Notes under the pieces: model-generated
What the model was told of the DNA's origin: nothing
The model's database searches: none
What the model saw: only the letters and a program-made list of their open reading frames with translations
Shown: in pieces, positions 1-7,482 of the stretch
Layout: each line of letters begins with the position of its first letter
Position numbering within the stretch: the stretch's first letter is position 1
From: Verrucomicrobiota bacterium
Lineage (GTDB): Bacteria; Verrucomicrobiota; Verrucomicrobiae; Opitutales; CG1-02-43-26
Direction of reading: 5' to 3'
Length of the DNA: 47,668 nt
Assembly (NCBI GenBank): GCA_013289195.1
Contig: JABDAI010000005.1
Location: 1 to 47,668, forward strand
Program-made: the position numbers and the translations under genes

Positions 1-472
1 CATGAACAGCGTCTTTTAAATTTTCATTTAATCGGAGATAAGTCAGTTCTGAAACATTATGATTATGAGACTCTTAAGATTTTAAGGCAGGAAGATTGGG
101 AATTTTTTTGAGAAAATGATTCCTACTTATTATATAAAGGAGTATGATACTGTTTTTGTGCATGGAGGATTTTTGCCTAATATTCCATGGGAGAAGCAAT
201 CGAGTGATATTGTTTGTAATGTTCAGGTTGTCAGTCCTGATGGTAAACCTAAAAAAAGATCTAAATATCCGCACTATGCACTTTGGAGTGACCTATGGCA
301 GGGCCCTCCTTATGTTGTTTATGGACATCTTCCTATAAAAAATGAAGTTGAACGAGGAACATGGTCACTGGGGATTGATACAGCTTGTGTCTATGGAGGT
401 TCACTCACTGCTTATATACTGCCATCAAAAACATTAATCAGTGTACCAGCTTATGAAGCCTATGTTTCTTAG
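1..472 (+). pseudogene. Metallophosphoesterase (PrpE/ApaH-like), 5' partial, frameshifted
   Basis: This is the C-terminal part of a calcineurin-like metallophosphoesterase, a family that includes Ser/Thr protein phosphatases and diadenosine tetraphosphatases. Seen directly: VFVHGGFLP (a metal-binding His segment), LWQGPPYVVYGH (a second conserved His motif), and GIDTACVYGGSLTAYILP, the usual family C-terminus. Upstream, frame 1 encodes the expected preceding helix (ending LRQEDWEFF) and then stops with TGA at 109-111. The rest is in frame 2 from base 110 on. Removing one T from the T7 run at 103-109 joins the two parts as EFFEKMIPTYY. So the gene is either a pseudogene, a homopolymer sequencing error, or read by transcript slippage. 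An internal ATG at 116 could start a 118-residue piece, but it would lack the N-terminal metal ligands. The gene begins before the window. Confidence 0.75.
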
Positions 473-487
473 AAACCTCATACCAAA

Positions 488-1915
488 TTAGAAAGGTATT
501 ATGTTTGCTAAAATTTCTTCGATAGTGGTAAGTCCTTGAAGAATTTTTTGTTTACCATTTTCTTTAAGAGTCGATAAACTTAAGGTGGCTGTATGATTTT
601 TTAAATCTTGAGGATTTAGAGTTAAATTAATTAATTCTTTTAATTTTTGTGTAATGGGTAAAATTTCAAATAATGCTAATCTTCCTTTAAATCCTGAGTT
701 GTGACAGTGCTTGCATCCATTAGCTTTGTAAAAGACTTTTTGATCAATTTCTTGTTCTAAGAAATTTAATGAAGAGAGTTCTTCGTGAGTAGGTTTATAA
801 GCTTGTTTACAAAATTCACATAGCTTTCTGATTAATTTCTGTGAAATAACGCCTTGTAAGACGGAAGCAATTTGGTAGATTTCTAGTCCTAAGTCTTTTA
901 GTCGGTAGATAGCTGAAATAGCATCATTGGTATGTAATGTAGAGAGAACTAGATGACCTGTTAATGCAGCATTAATGGCTATTTGAGCAGTTTCTGTATC
1001 TCTGATTTCTCCAATCATTATGGTATTGGGTGATTGACGTAATATGGCCCTTAGTGCATTAGCAAAAGTCATGCCAATTTGGGAACGAACTGGGATTTGG
1101 GCAAAATGATCAAATTCATATTCAATTGGGTCTTCAACCGTTATAATTTTCTCATTGAATTGGCTTCTATAATTTAAGGCAGAATAAAGAGTAGTTGTTT
1201 TTCCCGAACCTGTAGGTCCTGTGACGAGTAGCAATCCATTAGGTTTTTTAAGAAGGGCTTCCAGAGTTTCCCATTCTTTAGGTTGAAAACCGAGTTCTTG
1301 GATATTTAAATTAAGATCTTTTCGGTCTAGAATTCTTGTGGCCAAATTCTCCCCATGTATCGTTGGCAAAGAGGAAACCCGCAAATCGTATTTCTTATCA
1401 TTATAACTCCAATGAAACCGCCCATCTTGGGGCAGACGTTTCTCGTCGATATTCAAATGTGCCATTATTTTAAGATGGGAAATTATTTTAAGTCCGGAAA
1501 ACGAAGGATCTTGCAAATCGACTTTATGTAACTGTCCATCGATGCGATATCTAATCAATAAATCTTCTTCTTCATGACGTTCCCAGTGAATGTCAGATGT
1601 TCCTTGAGAAATGGCTTTATTAATAATATCAGTGACTTTTTGTTCAATGTTTTGTTCGTTATTTTGTTCCTTGATATTATTTAAGGGCAAAGGAGGAGGA
1701 AGGGAGTATTGGTCTAGAGTACTTTGGATAAGATTTTCATCAACGATGATCGTTTTAATTCTTTTTCCAAAAATAAACTCTAAAGATTCTTGTTTTTCTC
1801 TATCAAAATTTTGAGTTACGCCAAGAGTGATTGTTAAAGTATCTTCACTTAAAGGCAAGATATGGTACTGTTTAATAATTTCTAAAGAAGGAGTATTTGA
1901 ATCAAAACCAGGCAT
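488..1915 (-). CDS. GspE/PilB-type secretion ATPase
   Basis: Hexameric traffic ATPase of type II secretion or type IV pilus systems, acting at the cytoplasmic face of the inner membrane. Of 475 residues, about 1-75 form a short MshEN-like N-terminal region. The ATPase core follows, with Walker A GPTGSGKTT (233-241), Asp box EDPIEYEF (261-268), Walker B IMIGEIRD (299-306) and His box LSTLHTN (324-330). The tetracysteine zinc module typical of GspE/PilB is present as C366xxC369 and C401xxC404. It is the last gene of a compact minus-strand run, 22 bp after rluD. No other pilus genes are adjacent, so GspE and PilB cannot be told apart here. The prepilin-like protein at 7483-9993 may be a client of such a machine, which is inference. 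Confidence 0.93.
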   Translation of the reverse strand: MPGFDSNTPSLEIIKQYHILPLSEDTLTITLGVTQNFDREKQESLEFIFGKRIKTIIVDENLIQSTLDQYSLPPPLPLNNIKEQNNEQNIEQKVTDIINKAISQGTSDIHWERHEEEDLLIRYRIDGQLHKVDLQDPSFSGLKIISHLKIMAHLNIDEKRLPQDGRFHWSYNDKKYDLRVSSLPTIHGENLATRILDRKDLNLNIQELGFQPKEWETLEALLKKPNGLLLVTGPTGSGKTTTLYSALNYRSQFNEKIITVEDPIEYEFDHFAQIPVRSQIGMTFANALRAILRQSPNTIMIGEIRDTETAQIAINAALTGHLVLSTLHTNDAISAIYRLKDLGLEIYQIASVLQGVISQKLIRKLCEFCKQAYKPTHEELSSLNFLEQEIDQKVFYKANGCKHCHNSGFKGRLALFEILPITQKLKELINLTLNPQDLKNHTATLSLSTLKENGKQKILQGLTTIEEILANIIPF

Positions 1916-1937
1916 TCTTTAATTTGTTATTATGATA

Positions 1938-2876
1938 TCATGCGATCTTCATATGATATATATAATCTTTAAAATCTTTTGGTACAGGTGCGATAATTTG
2001 TAATTGTTTTTTTGTTACAGGATGAGTAAAAGTGATACGTTCAGAATGAAGCATGACGCGGTCGACTTGTATGCCATGTTCTTTTTTAAACCGATATCCG
2101 TAAGTTAAGTCGCCTAATATGGGATGATTGATAGACGATAAATGGACTCGAATTTGATGGGTACGTCCAGTAAGTAAATAGCATCTTAGGAGTGCTGAAG
2201 CAGGAAAGGATTTTTCTAGAACCCAATCAGTATGAGCTGGACGTCCATTAGGTACTGCTGCCATTTTCACACGGACTCGTGGATCTCTGCCTATGGGTGT
2301 TTTTATGGATCCTGATTTTAAATGAGGCACACCGGCAACGAGGGCTAAATATTCCTTATCAACTTTTCTTTCTGAGAACATCTTGATCAGTTTAAAATAG
2401 GCTTGATCCGTTTTGGCAAAAAGCATGACACCTGTTGTTTCTTTGTCTAGCCGGTGGACAACTCCTGGACGTTCTTCTCCGCCTGCTAGAGCAAGCTTAC
2501 CTTTTGTGTGATGGAGTAGGGCATGTACTAAAGTATCTTCGCCTGTGCCGCTTCCTGGATGAACTATTATGCCAATAGTTTTATTGATAGCTAAAATATC
2601 CTCATCTTCATAGAGAATTTCTAGTGGAATGTCGACGGGTTTTATTTGAGTTGCTTTTGGCTTTAAAAATTCTATCTCAATGACATCATTTTCACTCAAA
2701 GGAGTTTTTTTGTCTATGACCTGACCAGCACGCTTTACATTAAGTTTTTCAAAGGTGCGTTGAATTTGAGATCGGCTAAGATCAGTAAAATGGGATGCTA
2801 GAACTTTGTCAGCTCGTTCTCGAATTATTCCTAGGGGTACGGTAAAGAAAACAGTTTGATTTTCCTTTTCTTCCAT
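1938..2876 (-). CDS. rluD: RluD/RluA-family 23S rRNA pseudouridine synthase
   Basis: Converts specific uridines of large-subunit rRNA to pseudouridine. The 312-residue protein has an N-terminal S4 RNA-binding domain (about residues 18-70: RADKVLASHF..SRSQIQRTFEK) and the RluA catalytic domain. The signature HRLDKETTG lies at 141-149, with catalytic Asp144. The C-terminal GRTHQIRVHL motif is also present. Length and order match RluD rather than the shorter RluA or RluC forms, but the exact target uridines cannot be read from sequence. It starts 7 bp after the aminopeptidase stop and is 22 bp upstream of the GspE-like ATPase, so it is probably co-transcribed with both. Confidence 0.93.
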   Translation of the reverse strand: MEEKENQTVFFTVPLGIIRERADKVLASHFTDLSRSQIQRTFEKLNVKRAGQVIDKKTPLSENDVIEIEFLKPKATQIKPVDIPLEILYEDEDILAINKTIGIIVHPGSGTGEDTLVHALLHHTKGKLALAGGEERPGVVHRLDKETTGVMLFAKTDQAYFKLIKMFSERKVDKEYLALVAGVPHLKSGSIKTPIGRDPRVRVKMAAVPNGRPAHTDWVLEKSFPASALLRCYLLTGRTHQIRVHLSSINHPILGDLTYGYRFKKEHGIQVDRVMLHSERITFTHPVTKKQLQIIAPVPKDFKDYIYHMKIA

Positions 2877-2883
2877 TAAGTTT

Positions 2884-3993
2884 TTATTTGAGAAGATAAT
2901 CGGGATTTAATTTTTGTAAAGCTGAAGGGAGAAATAGGCCATCTTTGCGGATGACTTTTCCATCAAATTTAATTTCACCTCCTCCGTAATCGGCTCTTTG
3001 TATGTTGACAAGATCCCAGTGAACTTGGGATCTATTGCCATTATCAGCATCTTCATAGGCTTGGCCGGGAGTGAAATGAAAGGAGCCGGAAATTTTCTCA
3101 TCAAATAAAATATCCCTCATGGGTTCAAGAATATGGGGATTAAAACCTATTGCAAACTCGCCCACATAACGAGCCCCTTTATCAGAATCTAAAATTTTAT
3201 TTAAACGTATAGTATTATTGGAAGTGGCATTAATGATTTTGCCGTCTTTAAATTCGAAATAGATATTATCAAAGGAGCAACCTTCATAAAGACTGGGCAC
3301 ATTGTAAGTGATGTACCCATTGACACTATTTTTTACAGGTGCAGTAAATACTTCACCATCTGGGATGTTAAATTGGCCGCCGCAGGCGATTGCAGGTATG
3401 TTTTTTATTGAAAAATGTAAGTCAGTTCCTGGACCTGTGATGTGAACTTTATCCGTTTTTTCCATGAGCGTTTTGAGAGCTTTCATCCCAGGAATCATTT
3501 TAGAATAGTCTAGAGTGCATACTTTGAAGTAAAAATCTTCAAAAGCTTGGGTGCTCATTTGAGATTGCTGAGCCATGGAAGATGTTGGCCAGCGTAGAAC
3601 TACCCACTTTGTTTTATTGACTCGCCAGTCTTGAGTGGGTTTTAGGGCTTTGATAAATGCTTTCATGTGATCAGGACCCACATCAGAAAACTCAAATATG
3701 TTATTAGAACCTCGTAACGCAATGTAGGCATCCATTTTTTTCATCATTGCCAGTTCGAGTTCATTCCACTGTACATATTCTTTATCAGAACCTTCCTTGA
3801 TGAGTTCCCGCATTACTAAACCATTTTTAATAATTACAAAGGGAATAGCTTTGCAATTGCGAATAGCTTGAACAATTGCGATAATGATCTGATCATCCAC
3901 ATCGCGAGCATCTACGAGAACATTTTCATTGACATTAAGCCGGATAGAAAAGTTCGTTAAAATATGAGCTAATTGATTATAACGAGGATCCAT
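2884..3993 (-). CDS. M29-family metallo-aminopeptidase (AmpS/AmpT type)
   Basis: Cytoplasmic dinuclear-metal aminopeptidase that removes N-terminal residues from peptides. The 369-residue length is standard for the family. The probable metal ligands are visible: Glu214 in NIPDGEV, Glu279 in GEFAIGFN, His306 in SFHF, and His325 with Asp327 in HWD. There is no signal peptide. The start ATG at 3993 gives the usual N-terminus ([16 protein letters not shown]). The gene lies 20 bp downstream of the adenylate-kinase-like gene and 7 bp upstream of rluD. In a host-associated organism it probably serves peptide recycling or amino-acid supply, which is inference. Confidence 0.92.
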   Translation of the reverse strand: MDPRYNQLAHILTNFSIRLNVNENVLVDARDVDDQIIIAIVQAIRNCKAIPFVIIKNGLVMRELIKEGSDKEYVQWNELELAMMKKMDAYIALRGSNNIFEFSDVGPDHMKAFIKALKPTQDWRVNKTKWVVLRWPTSSMAQQSQMSTQAFEDFYFKVCTLDYSKMIPGMKALKTLMEKTDKVHITGPGTDLHFSIKNIPAIACGGQFNIPDGEVFTAPVKNSVNGYITYNVPSLYEGCSFDNIYFEFKDGKIINATSNNTIRLNKILDSDKGARYVGEFAIGFNPHILEPMRDILFDEKISGSFHFTPGQAYEDADNGNRSQVHWDLVNIQRADYGGGEIKFDGKVIRKDGLFLPSALQKLNPDYLLK

Positions 3994-4013
3994 AAGAATA
4001 CAGAATTAAAAGA

Positions 4014-5231
4014 CTATCGTCCACGGCGTATTTCGGAGCCTTGGAATTTTAAAAGAATCCGAAAAACTTTTTTCATTTTTGTATTAATTTTAAAAGTCTT
4101 AGGATCAAAGCTTTCAGGAACTTCTTTTTGACGTACATCTATTACGGCATGATAACCGCGTTCTGAAAAAATATCAATAAGCATAGCTAGTGCAATAGGA
4201 TCGTTAAAAACAGCTTCTTCAGTATTGATGATAGCGTTCCCGGAAATGGCATGTCTGTGGATGACAGGCATAAATTTAACTTCAATAAAATTAACTACTT
4301 TTTCAAAAAGCTCGGCGTGCTCTGCTTCATAATCATCCAAGCGATGAACAAGTTGCTGACGGGCATGACGTGCAATATGGCTAGCTAGAGGAATTTTTGA
4401 AAGACGATCGAAAGTACTTTGGCTCAGTTCCAATGAGCTTTGATATTTTAATTCATCGATAATGCGATCTTGAACTTCGGTGATTGTACCGCAAGCATTA
4501 ATATAATGGTAGTGAAAGACTTCATTGAGGCTTTGAAGGGCGTCATAAGTAACTTCCTTGAAGGTACGGTAACGGTTGCGCGCTGCCTCGGGATCCAAGT
4601 CTGTTCGGCGGATGTTGCAAGGTTGGCCTACTCCTGAAGCTTCGATTTCTTTATTTTTTTCGATAGCCTTAGCCCCTCGATTGAGTTGGCGTCTAACACT
4701 TTCGGATTCATCAATGAAGAGAACAATGATATGAAAGTGAGGTTTTCTAATATGATTTTTAGCTTTATGCTTTGCACTAGCTATTGAACGTAAGTGCAGT
4801 AGTTTATTGTAAAAAAGTTTTAGACATTCTACCTGGACTTTGGTTCTGGGAAAGCCATCAACAACAGCCCCGTTGGCATAGGCAGGGTCAAGAAGTTTAC
4901 GTAGAAGGAGGGTGAGCACCTCTCTATCGCCAGCTAGTAGTCCGGCATCCATACGCTTTTTGGCTTCGTCACCGGTAAGAAGTGCACTAATGATAATTGG
5001 AGCACCAGTGAAATCCCGGTTCTGCATAATAAATTGGGTGTTGGTCCCCTTTCCTGCACCAGGAGCTCCATTTAGCCAGAAAATTTCCTTGGGGAAACGC
5101 ATTTTTTCGACCCCTAGTTCAGCTGCTAATTCATTCCAGACGGTGTTGAAAATGATATCAGCATCCTTGATTTCTAAATCTTGGACTCTAGGTCTGGTCT
5201 GGAATGCTGATTCTGAAGAATTTAAGCTCAT
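4014..5231 (-). CDS. Adenylate-kinase-like nucleoside monophosphate kinase with C-terminal extension
   Basis: The N-terminal half is an adenylate kinase fold. It has P-loop GAPGAGKGT (55-63), VDGFPRT (124-130, the NMP-binding DGFPR motif), and [17 protein letters not shown] (208-224), the equivalent of the arginine-bearing LID and helix region. The protein has 405 residues, nearly double a normal Adk. Residues 1-50 precede the P-loop, and about 265-405 form an extra domain with no motif I recognise (it contains [20 protein letters not shown]). I associate this long architecture with Verrucomicrobia. NMP kinase activity is inferred from the motifs; the nucleotide preference is not. It is the first gene of the minus-strand run reaching to 488. 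No standard-length Adk is seen in the window. Confidence 0.82.
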   Translation of the reverse strand: MSLNSSESAFQTRPRVQDLEIKDADIIFNTVWNELAAELGVEKMRFPKEIFWLNGAPGAGKGTNTQFIMQNRDFTGAPIIISALLTGDEAKKRMDAGLLAGDREVLTLLLRKLLDPAYANGAVVDGFPRTKVQVECLKLFYNKLLHLRSIASAKHKAKNHIRKPHFHIIVLFIDESESVRRQLNRGAKAIEKNKEIEASGVGQPCNIRRTDLDPEAARNRYRTFKEVTYDALQSLNEVFHYHYINACGTITEVQDRIIDELKYQSSLELSQSTFDRLSKIPLASHIARHARQQLVHRLDDYEAEHAELFEKVVNFIEVKFMPVIHRHAISGNAIINTEEAVFNDPIALAMLIDIFSERGYHAVIDVRQKEVPESFDPKTFKINTKMKKVFRILLKFQGSEIRRGR

Positions 5232-5351
5232 AGTGCAATAAAGGACAGTAAAAGGATAATTTAATAGTCTGTCAACCTAGACTTTGTACTTTTTGCACTA
5301 TTTATTATTACTCATCCCTTTTTATCAATACAAAGTAAGGATTGATTTTCA

Positions 5352-6767
5352 TTAGAATCCAAACCATCCCCATGGTCTTGGGTTATTTGTCTGATAATTT
5401 TCGTAAGCTTGTTTTACGTTCTCTGCAGTCTTATCGATTGTCGATAACCACACTTCTCTAAATTCTTTCGACGCTAGAAACTTATTGTAATAATCATCAT
5501 TGCCTGTTTCTTTTTTTAATTGAGCTTTTAGTGTTTCTAAGTATTTCTCTCTTTCGATCGCTATTTCGTTTTCTTTTTGAAGGCGAAAGTTCTTATAAGC
5601 ATCAGTTATTTCGCGGGAGGTCGCAAATTGTTTAGCAGTAATTTCTTTATAAGGTTCAGATTGTAAGAAAGCTTTGTCAGTATCAGGAAGGTTTTCGATA
5701 AAGTTTCTCTTTTCAAATTGCTCAACCCCATTTTTTAATGCTTCCAAAGAATGGAAAGGATTTTGAATAACATTTTTATATTCTTTAGATGCAATGAAAT
5801 CATCAAATCGATCCCACATATCTTTTTTTAGTGACTCCATATAGGCATTTATAGCAGTTTCACGCTCAATTCGTTTTTGGTAGTTATTATGAGCTTCTAT
5901 TATATGCTTAGGAAGTAAAATTTCTTTTTTGCTAATACTCTTATACTCATAAGAGCTCATAAATTCATATTTATCCTTAAATCTATCCAATAATTTTTGA
6001 TTTTCCAATGGAAGATTTTCTTTGTATTCTTTGTATTTTCTTTTTACATCAGCTAGAGTTGGTGAGAAAGATAAGTCTGATCCTAATCTATCAACAAGAT
6101 CGGTATAAGTTTTAGATTCCATAAATGCTTTTTTGACTTCAGATTCAGGATCATTGACGCCTTCTTCTTCAATAAAAAAACGTTGTACATCTTTTGTGAA
6201 TGCTTGCAATTTTTCTTCCTTTTGTTGTGCTATTGAAGCTTGATACTTAGCATAGACTTGATCTATTGTTTCTGCTACCACTATCTTTTGTGTTGCAAAT
6301 GGGTTATATGCTGCTGTATCACTCGGATTTATTGGATCACTAATCAAGAAGCGGTTAAATTCTGGAGAATTCATAAATGCATCTTTATCCTGTATTGTTT
6401 CTAGAAATCCTCTTGCAACATATTTTTGATAGTAATATTTAATAGATGCAAAAGCGTTAGTATCATCCAAATATGCCTTATATTCTGGCGATAGCAAAAA
6501 ATTGATGGCGTGGTCTTCACCATAAATCTTTTTTAAAGAACCAAAAAATTCATCAGCTATAACTTCTCTCTTTCTTTCGGCTTCTACTACCTTTCTATTT
6601 TGTAATCGAGTAGGACCAGTAACAGGTGAAGGATGTTTATCGCTCTTTACTCGCGGGTATTCTGCGTGACCAAGAGTGACAATGTATGCAAGCCATTGAA
6701 AACTATAACTGGCTATGGTTTTAATACCATTAAAAGTGCTTTTTGTGAAATCAATAAAATTATTCAT
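5352..6767 (-). CDS. Seven-repeat helical protein of unknown function
   Basis: I do not recognise this 471-residue protein. It has seven degenerate copies of a short motif, F-hydrophobic-x-S-x-E-Tyr/Phe, at residues 90 (FLLSPEYKAYL), 131 (FMNSPEFNRFL), 215 (FMESKTYTDLV), 269 (FMSSYEYKSIS), 324 (FIASKEYKNVI), 367 (FLQSEPYKEIT) and 430 (FLASKEFREVW). Each is followed 20-40 residues later by a basic/aromatic helix of the type VKxAYxNY (for example 241-248 and 450-458). Residues 15-33 are moderately hydrophobic (IKTIASYSFQWLAYIVTLG) and could be a membrane anchor, but no clear signal peptide is seen. The rest is highly charged and helical. The layout recalls FF-type helical repeats without matching them well. 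Neighbours give no function. Confidence 0.8.
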   Translation of the reverse strand: MNNFIDFTKSTFNGIKTIASYSFQWLAYIVTLGHAEYPRVKSDKHPSPVTGPTRLQNRKVVEAERKREVIADEFFGSLKKIYGEDHAINFLLSPEYKAYLDDTNAFASIKYYYQKYVARGFLETIQDKDAFMNSPEFNRFLISDPINPSDTAAYNPFATQKIVVAETIDQVYAKYQASIAQQKEEKLQAFTKDVQRFFIEEEGVNDPESEVKKAFMESKTYTDLVDRLGSDLSFSPTLADVKRKYKEYKENLPLENQKLLDRFKDKYEFMSSYEYKSISKKEILLPKHIIEAHNNYQKRIERETAINAYMESLKKDMWDRFDDFIASKEYKNVIQNPFHSLEALKNGVEQFEKRNFIENLPDTDKAFLQSEPYKEITAKQFATSREITDAYKNFRLQKENEIAIEREKYLETLKAQLKKETGNDDYYNKFLASKEFREVWLSTIDKTAENVKQAYENYQTNNPRPWGWFGF

Positions 6768-6850
6768 ACACTTAAATATAGCACTAAATATTAATAAATC
6801 AATATTACTAATTATTAATTATATTTAATTTTTTATTATTTTGTATTGAA

Positions 6851-7390
6851 TTAGTAGTCCTTTAATCCCATAATTTCAGAAGGATTAGGATTACTTTTAC
6901 AAGCACCATTTGATTTCAAAACACTATCTATTGCTTTAATAATATTTTGGCGTAAAGCCTGTTCCTTGCTGTTGATTTCATTTCCCAAGTTTGCAGGTGG
7001 ATTGGGACTGGATTTCAATTGAGTGAAAGCTAAATTTAAGTCTACTAATTGATCATTTAACACGTCTTCATCAACTGTACAAAACATGTCCGTTGTTTTA
7101 TCCAAAACATTTTGTAAATCTGCAATTCTGGATTCAAGATCCTCGCCAGGATTTGACGTTAATTCATTTCTATAATAATTCAGCAGTTTTCCTTCAACAG
7201 GTTTATCATAGGCTTCGTTCGCATCAATTGTTGATGTATAAGATTTTTCTAAATTACCAATTGCTTTATTATATTCTTTATAATTAGGATCGTATTCATT
7301 ACCTAATCTGTTTGATTGACCAAAAATAAAAACTTCATTTACAAAAAATGTAAAAATAAGTAAAAATAAGACTATATGTATTTTTTTCAT
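6851..7390 (-). CDS. Secreted protein of unknown function
   Basis: A 179-residue protein with a clear Sec signal peptide: MKKIHIVLFLLIFTFFVNEV, then IFGQ, with cleavage likely after residues 23-25. The mature part is hydrophilic and mostly helical, with two cysteines near the middle and end (FCTVDED and GACKSNP) that could pair after export. I recognise no domain. It sits alone in an AT-rich stretch, 83 bp downstream of nothing but the start region of the repeat protein and head-to-head with the pseudopilin-like gene at 7483. Location in the periplasm or outside is inferred from the signal peptide. Confidence 0.75.
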   Translation of the reverse strand: MKKIHIVLFLLIFTFFVNEVFIFGQSNRLGNEYDPNYKEYNKAIGNLEKSYTSTIDANEAYDKPVEGKLLNYYRNELTSNPGEDLESRIADLQNVLDKTTDMFCTVDEDVLNDQLVDLNLAFTQLKSSPNPPANLGNEINSKEQALRQNIIKAIDSVLKSNGACKSNPNPSEIMGLKDY

Positions 7391-7482
7391 AATTTATATA
7401 TAAATTAATTTTTCGTAAAAATCAAATTTTTAAAGTATCTTTTTGTATCGACAAATGCTATGGATTGATGATTCTTATATAA

